A stretch of DNA of 64,000 bases from Palsa-504 sp963742795 (GTDB lineage: Bacteria > Actinomycetota > Actinomycetes > Streptosporangiales > Streptosporangiaceae), in assembly GCA_963742795.1 (NCBI GenBank), contig CAVUNL010000017.1:1-64000 (forward strand), read 5' to 3'. This document shows, piece by piece, positions 36,639-45,020 of this stretch. Every line of letters starts with the position of its first letter. Positions within the stretch are counted from its first letter, which is position 1. The notes below the pieces were generated by a model. The model was not told the DNA's origin, searched no databases, and saw only the letters and a program-made list of their open reading frames with translations. The position numbers were made by a program, and so were the translations under genes.

Positions 36639-36669
36639 TCCCGTCCGGGGCGGCGGTTATGCTGGTGGG

Positions 36670-36735
36670 GTCGAGAGGCGCTGCGACGGATCAGGTCCGC
36701 TACGCTCGACACCCTCCTTATCGGCAAGGGCGCCT
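36670..36735 (+). promoter_or_regulatory. SAH-riboswitch-like pseudoknot upstream of the MOSC gene
   Basis: The sequence folds as an H-type pseudoknot. P1 pairs GTCGAG (36670-36675) with CTCGAC (36705-36710). P2 is CGGA/TCCG (36687-36690 with 36696-36699). A small hairpin CCTT/AAGG lies at 36716-36729. The joining strand AGGCGC (36676-36681) pairs with GCGCCT (36730-36735). The conserved block GAGaGGCGCTGCGAC resembles the S-adenosylhomocysteine aptamer. A ribosome site GGAGG follows at 36746-36750, just before the MOSC start. Recognition is from memory of the motif, not a model search. Confidence 0.55.
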
Positions 36736-36755
36736 TCGAGCCGGCGGAGGCGGTC

Positions 36756-37463
36756 ATGACCGTGGTGGGCCGCGTCGTGGGGCTGTGGCGGTACCCGGTG
36801 AAATCCATGGCGGGCGAGGAGCTGGACGGCGTCGAGGTCTCGTGGCACGGGCTGGCGGGCGACCGGCGGTGGGCGTTCATCCGGGACGGGCAGGTGCGCA
36901 GCGGCTTTCCGTGGCTGACGATCCGGGAACACCCCGAGATGGCCCGCTACCGGCCGCGGTTCGCCGACCCGGACCGGCCCGACGCCTCGCTGACGCTGGT
37001 GCGGACGCCGTCGGGGGGTGAGCTCGACGTGGCCTGTCCCGAGCTCGCGGCCGAGCTCGGGACGGGCGTGCGGGTGATCAGGCAGAACCGCGGGGTGTTC
37101 GACACGATGCCGCTGTCGCTGCTGAGCACGCAGGCGCTGACCGGGCTCGGCCGGCTGGCCAGCGCTCGGCCTGACGGCGCCGCGGTTCCGGCCCAACCTG
37201 CTGGTGGACGCGCCGCGGGGCGAGTTCCCCGAGGACGGCTGGGTCGGGCGGGTGCTGCGCGTCGGCGGGCTGCGGATGCGGGTGGACCAGCGTGACCAGC
37301 GGTGCGTGATGGTCACCATCGACCCGGTGACGCTGTGCCGCAACCCGGCGGTGCTGCGCGCCATCGCGCGGGAACGCGACGCCCGGCTCGGGGTCTACGG
37401 CACGACCGTGGCCCCGGGGCGGGTCGCGGTGGGCGACCCGGTCGAGCTCGAAACCCTGACCTT
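36756..37463 (+). CDS. MOSC domain protein, one frame break
   Basis: About 235 residues when two frames are joined. The first gives the MOSC N-terminal beta-barrel (VVGRVVGLWRYPVKSMAGEE, GLAGDRRWAFIRDG) and the second the MOSC core (FRPNLLVDAPRGEFPEDGWV, VDQRDQRCVMVTIDPVTLCR, with the conserved Cys of this family). The change of frame lies near 37,170 (GACGGCGCCGCGG), where a single-base correction restores continuity. MOSC proteins bind molybdenum cofactor and handle sulfur, or act as Moco-dependent oxidoreductases of the mARC/YcbX type, which reduce N-hydroxylated compounds. The end overlaps the 3' end of the second KimA-like gene; the exact stop is unclear. Confidence 0.75.
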
Positions 37464-39981
37464 ACGGGGGAGACTTCTTGCCGTCCTTGGCGGGCTTGCC
37501 GCTGGGGTAGGGGACCATGAGCTCGTAGGCGGGGTTGATCATGACCGGGGCGCCGTCCTTGATGCCGACCGCGCCGCGGAACCGGACCCGGGAGCCGCAC
37601 ATCAGGCCGGGGATGTTGGAACGGCCGTAGAACAGGGCGGTCAGGTCGCCGGTGGAGTCGGCGATCTCGGCGGCCAGCACGGAGTTGCGTTCCACCGACC
37701 GGACCTCGACCACCCGGACGCGGCCCTCCACGGTGGTCCGGACCGGCTCGTGGATGGAGCCGATCGGGGTGACGCCGGGCGGCGGGATGGGCCGGTCGTA
37801 GCCGCCGGCGCCGGGCAGCCGCTCGGGCTCGGCCGCCGCGGCGGCCACGGCCGGCGCGGCGGGGGGGGGCTCCGGCCAGCGGCCCGGCCGCTCGGCGGTG
37901 CGGTCGCGGGCCTCAGCCGTCTCGCCGTTAACGGGGGGGCCGGGGACCGGGGTCAGCGACGCGGGGGCGGTGCCGGCCCGGACGGCCTGGCGCTCCTGCA
38001 GGATGCGCAGGCGGTTCTGCACGTCGAAGGGGATGATGGTGGCAGCGGCGTTGGGGACGCGGCTGACCACGCCCGCGATCTTGTCCGCGGTCCGGTCGTG
38101 CAGCAGCCGGCCGAGCAGCGGCGAGAAGCTGCGCCGGGGCAGGATCGCGGTCACTTGGGTACCCGGCGTTTCCGCCTCGTGGCCGACCAGTTCGGCCGCG
38201 CACCGGGTCAGTCTCCGGTCCGGACAGTCGATCAGCTCCAGCGACACGCTCCGATCCGGGAGCCAGGCGGCGCGCAGCCGCTCGGCCTGCTCGCTGTCGA
38301 TGACGAAGTGCACGGCGCGTAGAGTGGTCGGCCGCAGGCTCTTGGCATAGCGCAGTGCCGCGATCGTGGACAGGTCGAAGTCGTCCACGAACACGACGAC
38401 CACCCGCCGGCTGTAGTTCGGCTGGCTCGGTCCCACCCCGGACGCGCGGCGGTCCCCGATGGTCTGCAGGGCGCCCGCCTCGGCACGGTACTCGCGGTTG
38501 AGCCGGATCAGCGCGAACACCAGGACCGGACCGACGATCACGATCAGCCACGCGCCCTCGGTGAACTTGACGATCGCGAAGATGATGACGACGAGCACGG
38601 TGTATACGCCGCCGATCGTGTTGATCACCAGCTTGTGCCGCCAGCCGGGCTCCCTGGTCCGCAGGTGATACCTGGCCATGCCGAAGCCGGCCATGGTGAA
38701 CCCGGTGAACACGCCGATCGCGTAGAACGGGATCAGCTTGTCGACCTCCGCGCCCACGGCCAGCATCAGGGCCAGCGACACGATCGTCAAGATGATGATC
38801 CCGTTCGAGAACACCAGCCGGTGCCCGCGCTTGGTCAGCCATCGGGGCAGGAACGAGTCCTCGGCGACGAAGCTGGCCAGGAACGGGAACCCGCTGAAGC
38901 TGGTGTTCCCGCCGGTGAACAAGATGGCTGCGGTACCGAAGATGACCACCCAGTAGAGGAAATGCCCGGCCTGGCCGAAGACGACGTCTGCTTCCTGGGC
39001 CAGCACGGTCGGATAACCGTTCACGTACGGGGTGGCGTGCGTGACGTGGGAGAGCCAGGAGATGCCCGCGATCAGGAAGATAACGATGGATCCCTGGATC
39101 ACCAGTATCTGGCGGGCGTTGCGCCCTTCCGGCGGCCGGAGCGCGCTGACCGCGTTCGAGACCGCCTCGATGCCGGTGAGCGAGGAGCCGCCGTTGGCGT
39201 AGGCCTTCAGCAGCATGTAGACCATCGCGAAGGTGAGCAGGCCCTGGGTGCTGTGGCCGTACCCGACGGCGCCTCCGGAGACGTCGTAGTGCGGAACGTG
39301 ATGAAGAGTGCCGGCCGCCTCCCGGACCAGGCCGACGATGATCATCGACCCGACCGAGCCGGAGAACAGGTAGGTCGGCAGGGCGAACGTGCGGCCGGCC
39401 TCCCTGATCCCGCGCAGGTTCCCGTAGCACATGATCAGGATCTGGGCGACCGAGAGGAGGGTCAGGATCCAGATCGGGCCGATGCCGGGAATCCTGCTCA
39501 GCGCGGGGAACGCGGACACGATGATCGCGGATGCGGCCGCGGTCTGCACGGCCACGGTGACCACGTAGTCGATCAGCAGCGCCACGGCGGCGATCTGGGC
39601 CACCCGCGGCCCGAAGTTCTCCCGTGCCACCACGTAGGAGCCGCCGGCGCGGGTGTAGACGGATACCACCTCGCGGTAGGACAGGACCACGATGGCGATG
39701 CCGAACAGGATCACCAGCGTCATCGGCAAGATGAGCTGGAAGGCCGCCAGGCCGACCACGGGCAGCATCACGATGAGCATTTCCTCGGTGCCGTACGCCG
39801 CCGAGGAGATCCCGTCGCAGGACAAGACGCCCAGCGCGAGCGGCTTGGACAGCCGCTCGGTGCGCAGCTGCTCGGTGACCAGCGGCGGGCCGAGCAGCCG
39901 ACGCTTCACGGAATACCAGTAGGTCTCCGGGAGTTCGCCCTGGCCGGCCGAAAGCAGGCCGGCCGCCTTACGCACCGCCAC
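37462..39981 (-). CDS. KimA-like potassium permease fused to an OB-fold domain (2)
   Basis: An 839-residue paralogue of the 34.2-kb permease with the same domain order: about 12 membrane helices (SSAAYGTEEMLIVMLPVVGL, LSYREVVSVYTRAGGSYVVA, GGNTSFSGFPFLASFVAEDS), USP-like cytoplasmic domain (VVVVFVDDFDLSTIAALRYA), Pro/Ala-rich linker and OB-fold (VEGRVRVVEVRSVERNSVLA, VRFRGAVGIKDGAPVMINPA). A likely duplication: the two genes flank the MOSC gene and face each other. High-affinity K+ uptake is inferred from similarity to KimA. The start ATG 39981 gives MAVRKAAGLLSAGQGELPET. The kinase/regulator pair beginning at 40148 is divergent from it and is a natural candidate for control. Confidence 0.88.
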   Translation of the reverse strand: MAVRKAAGLLSAGQGELPETYWYSVKRRLLGPPLVTEQLRTERLSKPLALGVLSCDGISSAAYGTEEMLIVMLPVVGLAAFQLILPMTLVILFGIAIVVLSYREVVSVYTRAGGSYVVARENFGPRVAQIAAVALLIDYVVTVAVQTAAASAIIVSAFPALSRIPGIGPIWILTLLSVAQILIMCYGNLRGIREAGRTFALPTYLFSGSVGSMIIVGLVREAAGTLHHVPHYDVSGGAVGYGHSTQGLLTFAMVYMLLKAYANGGSSLTGIEAVSNAVSALRPPEGRNARQILVIQGSIVIFLIAGISWLSHVTHATPYVNGYPTVLAQEADVVFGQAGHFLYWVVIFGTAAILFTGGNTSFSGFPFLASFVAEDSFLPRWLTKRGHRLVFSNGIIILTIVSLALMLAVGAEVDKLIPFYAIGVFTGFTMAGFGMARYHLRTREPGWRHKLVINTIGGVYTVLVVIIFAIVKFTEGAWLIVIVGPVLVFALIRLNREYRAEAGALQTIGDRRASGVGPSQPNYSRRVVVVFVDDFDLSTIAALRYAKSLRPTTLRAVHFVIDSEQAERLRAAWLPDRSVSLELIDCPDRRLTRCAAELVGHEAETPGTQVTAILPRRSFSPLLGRLLHDRTADKIAGVVSRVPNAAATIIPFDVQNRLRILQERQAVRAGTAPASLTPVPGPPVNGETAEARDRTAERPGRWPEPPPAAPAVAAAAAEPERLPGAGGYDRPIPPPGVTPIGSIHEPVRTTVEGRVRVVEVRSVERNSVLAAEIADSTGDLTALFYGRSNIPGLMCGSRVRFRGAVGIKDGAPVMINPAYELMVPYPSGKPAKDGKKSPP

Positions 39982-40147
39982 TAGGCTTGACGCTCCGTCC
40001 TGGCTGCTCGGTGGGTGATCACGGTTCCGACGGTATTAGCGCGGCCGGCAGGGCGCCGTATGCAGGCCGTCAAGCTTCGCGAGCGGTGCGTTAAGGTTCC
40101 GTCAAGGTCGCTGATTTTGCCTGGTACCGGGGCTGAAATAGGAAGAG

Positions 40148-42055
40148 ATGAGGATCCTCGGCCACCCAGCTTCCCTGGCCGCCTGCGGCGGCGGGCAACG
40201 CGGCATACCGGCGCCCTACGCGCTGCCGGTCGGTTTCGCCGCGTTCCTGGCCGTGGGGACGGTGGCCGCCGGGCTGCACGGGCACCTGGACGCGACCGGG
40301 GTCCTGATCGCCTGCACGGTGGTGGCCGGAGCGGTGTCGTTCGCGGCCGAGCCGGTCGCGGCGGTGGCGCTGGCCGGCATCGGCTGGCTCACCGTGGCGG
40401 GGTTCTCCCGACCGCCCTACGCGCAGCTGCGCCCGACCGGGCCGGCCGCCGTGCACGCCGCCGTCGTAGTCGGCGTGACCGCGGTCAGCTGCGCCGTACT
40501 TGGCCTGGTGTTCCGTTGGTACCTGCGACGGCTCACACTGGTAAGCATGGGTATGTACTCGGCCCGGCGCGCCCGGCGCCTGGCCGCGCCGGAGCCGGAG
40601 TCCGAGGCCGGCGCGATCGACGTCCGCCGGCGGCTGGCCGGGGTGCTGCTCGGGGCGGTCATGCTGCCGCTGCTGACGTACGTGCTCACCTTGTTCCGGC
40701 CGCACCTGGACATAGCCGACGAGCTGCTCATCTACCTCGTGGTCGTGGTGGCGATCACGGTGCTGGGTGGCTTCTGGCCCGCCGTGCTGGCCGCCGTGGC
40801 GGCCAGCCTGCTGCTGAACTGGTTCTTCACCGAGCCGATCCACACGTTCACCATCCAGCAGCCGCGGGAGTTGCTGGCTGTGCTGCTGTTCGTGACCGTC
40901 GCGGTCGCGGTGAGCAGCGTGGTCCACCTGGCTGCCCGCCGAGCGGTCCAGGCCGCGCGAGCCCGGGAGGAGGCGGCCTCGCTGCTCGAGCTCGCGCAGA
41001 CCGTGCTGGGCGGCGCCGACTCCCCCGCGGCCGTGCTCGAGCACCTGACCCGGACCCACGGCGGCCAGGCCGAGCTCCAGGAGCGGGTGGCCGGGCGGTG
41101 GATCCGGGCCGCCTCCAGCGGCGTCGAGGGCAGCCTGGCCGCGGCGTCCCGGATCGACATCCGCGGCGACCTGATCCTGCTGGTCACCGGGCAGACCGAC
41201 TCGGCCACGCCGGCCCTGCTGGCCGGGTACGCGGCCCAGGCCGCCGCCGCCCTGGACCGGGAGCGGCTGCGCACCCAAGCCGCCCAGGCCGAGGCGCTGG
41301 CCGAAGGCAACCGGATGCGGACCGCGCTGCTCGCCGCGGTCAGCCACGACCTGCGCACCCCGCTCGCGTCGATCAAGGCCAGCGTGAGCAGCCTGCGGCA
41401 GACCGACGTGGAATGGTCCGAGGCCGACCAGGCCGACCTGCTGGCCACCATCGAGCAGAACGCCGACCGGCTCGACGCGCTGATCGGCAACCTGCTGGAC
41501 ATGAGCCGGCTGCACACCGGGTCGCTGCAGCCGTTTCTGCGTCCGACCGCGATCGACGAGGTGGCGCCGGTCGCGCTGCTCGGGCTGGACGACTCGCTGC
41601 GGGTGGAGATGGCCGTGCCGGACGGCTTCCCGCTGGTGCTGGCGGACCCGGGGCTGCTCGAGCGGGTGCTGGCCAACCTGTTCTCCAACGCGCTGCAGCA
41701 CTCCCCCGAGTCGGGCCGGCCGCCCGAGCTGCGCGCGCAGCTGACCGACGGCATGGTCGTGCTCGAGGTCGTCGACCACGGCCACGGGGTGCCCGACGAG
41801 GCGAAGGAGCGCATCTTCGAGCCGTTCTGTACCTACCCGAGCGCGCGCGTCGGGCAAGCCGCCGCGCGGCCGCTCACCCGGGTCGGCGACCGCTTCCCAG
41901 GCGGCGTCGGGCTGGGCCTAGCCGTGGCCCGGGGCTTCGCCGAGGCCATGGGCGGGCGCATCGAGGCCAGGGATACGCCCGGCGGCGGGCTCACCGTCGC
42001 CATCACGCTCGCGGCGGCCAGCGCGGACAAGACCTCGCTGGAAACGGGGTCATGA
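40148..42055 (+). CDS. KdpD-like sensor histidine kinase
   Basis: A 635-residue membrane kinase. Two hydrophobic blocks are seen; residues ~190-280 match the DUF4118 four-helix region of KdpD (LIYLVVVVAITVLGGFWPAV, LAAVAASLLLNWFFTEPIHT). A GAF-like stretch, the phospho-acceptor box LLAAVSHDLRTPLASIKASV (His in SHDLRTP) and the ATPase (LANLFSNALQHSPE, HGHGVPDEAKERIFEPF, GGVGLGLAVARGFAEAMGG) follow. The large N-terminal KdpD/USP sensor of E. coli KdpD is missing; the family allows this. ATG 40148 follows GGAAGAG. Its stop overlaps the regulator start (ATGA). It probably senses K+ or turgor. Confidence 0.88.
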   Translation: MRILGHPASLAACGGGQRGIPAPYALPVGFAAFLAVGTVAAGLHGHLDATGVLIACTVVAGAVSFAAEPVAAVALAGIGWLTVAGFSRPPYAQLRPTGPAAVHAAVVVGVTAVSCAVLGLVFRWYLRRLTLVSMGMYSARRARRLAAPEPESEAGAIDVRRRLAGVLLGAVMLPLLTYVLTLFRPHLDIADELLIYLVVVVAITVLGGFWPAVLAAVAASLLLNWFFTEPIHTFTIQQPRELLAVLLFVTVAVAVSSVVHLAARRAVQAARAREEAASLLELAQTVLGGADSPAAVLEHLTRTHGGQAELQERVAGRWIRAASSGVEGSLAAASRIDIRGDLILLVTGQTDSATPALLAGYAAQAAAALDRERLRTQAAQAEALAEGNRMRTALLAAVSHDLRTPLASIKASVSSLRQTDVEWSEADQADLLATIEQNADRLDALIGNLLDMSRLHTGSLQPFLRPTAIDEVAPVALLGLDDSLRVEMAVPDGFPLVLADPGLLERVLANLFSNALQHSPESGRPPELRAQLTDGMVVLEVVDHGHGVPDEAKERIFEPFCTYPSARVGQAAARPLTRVGDRFPGGVGLGLAVARGFAEAMGGRIEARDTPGGGLTVAITLAAASADKTSLETGS

Positions 42056-42729
42056 CCCGGGTGCTCGTCGTCGACGACGAGCCGTCCATCCTGCGGGCGC
42101 TGCGCATCAACCTCAGCGCGCGCGAGTATGACGTCAGCACCGCGGTCGACGGCACCACCGGGCTGGCCGCAGTGGCCCGCGACCGGCCCGACGTGATCAT
42201 CTTGGACCTCGGGCTGCCCGACATGGACGGCACCGACGTCATCCACGGGGTGCGCGGCTGGACCTCGATCCCGATCATCGTGCTGTCCGCGTGGGGACAG
42301 GAGAGCCAGAAGGTGGCGGCGCTGGACGCGGGGGCCGATGACTACGTGACCAAGCCGTTCGGCATGGACGAGCTGCTGGCCCGGCTGCGGGCCGCGGTCC
42401 GCCGGGCCGCGCCGGCCCCGGACGAGCCGGTTGTCTCCACCCCCGACTTCACCGTCGACCTGGCGGTCAAGCAGGTGATCAGGAGCGACGGCGAGGACGT
42501 CCGGCTGACCCCGACCGAGTGGCAGCTGCTGGAGATCCTGGTCCGCAACAGCGGACGGCTGGTCACCCAGCGGCAGCTGCTGCGCGAGGTGTGGGGCCCG
42601 TCGTATGAGACCGAGACCAACTACCTGCGGGTTTACCTGGCCCAGCTGCGCCGCAAACTGGAGCCCGAACCGTCCCGGCCCAAGTACTTGCTCACCGAGT
42701 CCGGCATGGGGTACAGGTTCAAAGTCTGA
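42052..42729 (+). CDS. kdpE: KdpE-like response regulator (OmpR family)
   Basis: A 225-residue two-domain regulator. The receiver has VLVVDDEPSILRALRINLSA, the phospho-acceptor Asp in VIILDLGLPDMDG, and the conserved Thr/Ser and Lys of VLSAWGQ and VTKPFGMDELLARL. The C-terminal winged helix carries LTPTEWQLLEILVRNSGRLV and LRVYLAQLRRKLEPEPSRPK. It is translationally coupled to the kinase and should be its partner. No kdpFABC pump operon lies in the window, so the neighbouring KimA-like permeases are the likely local targets. I found no clear repeat that could be the binding site. Confidence 0.9.
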   Translation: MTRVLVVDDEPSILRALRINLSAREYDVSTAVDGTTGLAAVARDRPDVIILDLGLPDMDGTDVIHGVRGWTSIPIIVLSAWGQESQKVAALDAGADDYVTKPFGMDELLARLRAAVRRAAPAPDEPVVSTPDFTVDLAVKQVIRSDGEDVRLTPTEWQLLEILVRNSGRLVTQRQLLREVWGPSYETETNYLRVYLAQLRRKLEPEPSRPKYLLTESGMGYRFKV

Positions 42730-42802
42730 GGGCACGTACGGTGCTCCGTTCGGCATAAGAATGTTTCTCTTGCGCGGCCGGCGGTGAGCTCCCGGGAGCC
42801 CG

Positions 42803-44128
42803 CTATACCTCGTCCGTATCTTTACCTGTGTCATGGGTGAGCTCGTAACGCGCGCCCTCGACGGTGATGGGCCGATGCGCCCGGTTGTTGGCGAAGGTCA
42901 AGGCCCGTGCCCAGTTCAAAATGGCGGCTAGCCGGTTACCCCAGCCGATCAGGTAAAGCACGTGAACGAATCCCCACATCGTGTAGCCGATCACGCCCGT
43001 GAACTTCATCCCGTACGAGTCCGCGACGGCCGACAGGTGGCCGATAGTGGCCATGCTGCCCTTATCGCGATACGCAAAGGGTTGGGTGCCGGTCTTGCCT
43101 GCCAGCCGGGCGCCGATCAGCCTGCCGACGTAGGTGCCCTCCTGCATCGCGGGCTGGGCCACCGCCGGCAGGTCGTTCAGCCGGACCATGTCCCCGATGG
43201 CGAAGACCTCCGGGTGACCAGGCAGGCTGCAGTCCGGCCGCACCGCTACCCGGCCTGCCCGATCGGTATCGGCGCCGGTCGCCTCGGCCAGCATCGCCGC
43301 CAGCGGGGAGGCTTGCACCCCGGCCGCCCAGATCTTGGTCCGGGCCGGAATACGCCGGTCGCCGTCGGGGCCCTTGACCGTGACACTGGACTCGTCCATG
43401 GCTCGCGCCGCGGTGTTCAGCAAGACGTCCACGCCCATCCGCCGCAGCCGCCGCCGCGTGTAGCGCTGCAGCTTGGGGGCGAACGCGGCGAGCACCTCCG
43501 GGCCGGCCTCGATCAGCAGGACGGTCGCTTCCGCCGTGGCCACCGATCGGTACTCCCGCGGCAGCGATTCGTGCGCGAGCTCGGCGACCTGGCCGGCCAT
43601 CTCAACTCCGGTAGGTCCGGCTCCTATAATCGCGAAGGTCAGGTACGCGGCCCGCTCGGAATGGTCGGTGGTCAGCTCAGCCATCTCGAAGGCGCCGAGG
43701 ATATGGCTGCGGAGGCGGCCGGCGTCCTCCAGAGTCTTCAGGCCAGGCGCGAACACGGCCCATTCCGCATGCCCGAAATAGGCATCCGTGCACCCGGCCG
43801 CGACTACCAGACTGTCATACGGCAGCGTCAGCGCCCGGCCGTCCGGCGCCACCGCGCGCACGACCCGTCCGTCCAGATCCAGGTGCTGCACCTCGGCCAG
43901 CACGACGCGCGCGTTGGCCTGCTTCCTGACCACGCCGCGCAACGCCGGCGCAATGAGGCCATCTGGCAGGATTCCGGTAGCGACCTGATACAGCAGCGGC
44001 TGGAACAGGTGGTGATTGGTCCGGTCTACGATCGTGATGTCGACATCGGCGCGGGCCAGGGCACTCGTCACCCTGATCCCGCCGAACCCGCCACCGACGA
44101 CGACCACCTGGTGTCGTCCTTCGCTCAT
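42803..44128 (-). CDS. ndh: Type II NADH dehydrogenase (NAD(P)/FAD-dependent oxidoreductase)
   Basis: A 441-residue flavoprotein with two Rossmann folds: FAD-binding VVVVGGGFGGIRVTSALARA at residues ~8-27 and NADH-binding FAIIGAGPTGVEMAGQVAEL near 165. The quinone-side sequence AAGVQASPLAAML, FAIGDMVRLND and the C-terminal amphipathic region (GFVHVLYLIGWGNRLAAILN) agree with NDH-2, a non-pumping NADH:quinone oxidoreductase on the cytoplasmic face of the membrane. The start MSEGRHQ is the ATG at 4128 bp of this block (44128). A carotenoid or sulfide:quinone oxidoreductase is less likely because the motif set favours NDH-2. Confidence 0.88.
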   Translation of the reverse strand: MSEGRHQVVVVGGGFGGIRVTSALARADVDITIVDRTNHHLFQPLLYQVATGILPDGLIAPALRGVVRKQANARVVLAEVQHLDLDGRVVRAVAPDGRALTLPYDSLVVAAGCTDAYFGHAEWAVFAPGLKTLEDAGRLRSHILGAFEMAELTTDHSERAAYLTFAIIGAGPTGVEMAGQVAELAHESLPREYRSVATAEATVLLIEAGPEVLAAFAPKLQRYTRRRLRRMGVDVLLNTAARAMDESSVTVKGPDGDRRIPARTKIWAAGVQASPLAAMLAEATGADTDRAGRVAVRPDCSLPGHPEVFAIGDMVRLNDLPAVAQPAMQEGTYVGRLIGARLAGKTGTQPFAYRDKGSMATIGHLSAVADSYGMKFTGVIGYTMWGFVHVLYLIGWGNRLAAILNWARALTFANNRAHRPITVEGARYELTHDTGKDTDEV

Positions 44129-44295
44129 GAGGACAGCATTTCAGGACGCGGCTGGCCCAGCGAACGTCCCGAGGGTCACCGCTTGAATCTCCGGTGCCGC
44201 AATCTCCGGTGCCGCCCGGCCGGGGATCGGCCGGCGCGACGGAGCACCGGGCCGGTTGGGTGCGGCCCGATACTCCATCGTTGCGGTGGGGTGGG

Positions 44296-44739
44296 CTACC
44301 AGCGGGGGGTTTTCTCGAAGCGGGGCTTCCAGCGGGCGCGGTAGAGGAGACGCAGCGGGGGCGGGAGCTGGGCCAGGGTAGCTTTGCTGTGGTCCCGGTC
44401 GGCGCCGTCCAGGATCCAGGCGAACATCTCCGAGCCGGCCGCCAGGCCGTTCTTGCTGGCCATCTTGCGGCCGACCCCGCGCCACTCGGCGGCGGTCAGG
44501 GCCACGCCGATCAGCGGCAGGCCGTCGCGCTCCTCGTGCCTCAGGTGGCCGGTGAGCGATGTGGTCAGCGCGTCGATGACCTCGGCCGCCGGTTCCCGCT
44601 TGGGCAAACGCTTTGTCCACCGCGGCCAGCAGCGGGTCGATGAGCTGGTGCTCGGCCTCCCCTCGGACGATGAGTTGCGCTTGTTGCTGGAGTTCCAGGG
44701 GAAGCTGGAAGAGATCATGCGAAGCCAGCTAGCCCGGCT
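44296..44739 (-). pseudogene. Hemerythrin-like domain protein, frame-broken and lacking its N-terminus
   Basis: Two frames join to give a four-helix hemerythrin-type sequence: FQLPLELQQQAQLIVRGEAE, HQLIDPLLAAVDKAFA, then after a shift near 44,600 REPAAEVIDALTTSLTGHLR, HEERDGLPLIGVALTAAEW. The HxxxE of HLRHEERDGLPLI is an iron ligand pair. The first helix with its His ligand is not found upstream, where a stop codon interrupts the frame, so at least part of the protein is lost even if the frame break is an error. Hemerythrins bind O2 or NO or store iron. It neighbours redox genes. Confidence 0.6.
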
Positions 44740-44940
44740 GCGCGGAGAGGGAGGGACGCCGACGACAACTGGATGAATGCGACATTCTGATGGATAGAGC
44801 CGTTAGAGTGCCACAACCATCTATTGGAGAGCTGGTGCGTGTGTGACGCGAGATGCTGGTAGGGCTTTGGGTGATGGGGTGGCGACGGGGTGAGCGGCGT
44901 GGGGGCGGCGGGGCCGGGGGCACGCGCCACGGGCCGTTCG

Positions 44941-44992
44941 GGAGAAAGAAAAGGACGGAGCCCGGCACGGCCGGGGAGGTGTGCCGGGCTCC
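44941..44992 (-). terminator. Rho-independent terminator of the catalase gene
   Basis: On the minus strand a perfect 12-bp stem (GGAGCCCGGCAC with GTGCCGGGCTCC, arms at 44957-44968 and 44981-44992) is followed by a T-rich run CCTTTTCTTTCTCC. It lies 29 bp past the catalase stop, in the right orientation. Confidence 0.88.
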
Positions 44993-45020
44993 GGGGCCTG
45001 GTTACGGTGCTTAGAAGGGG

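Noticed and set aside
37464..38322. Continuation of the MOSC second frame for over 280 codons
   Set aside because: It runs antisense to the second KimA-like gene and is His/Gly/Arg-rich. The MOSC domain is complete before it.
42730..42802. Palindrome GAGCTCCCGGGAGC after the kdpE-like gene as a terminator
   Set aside because: The stem is short, without loop or T-run; too weak to list as a feature.
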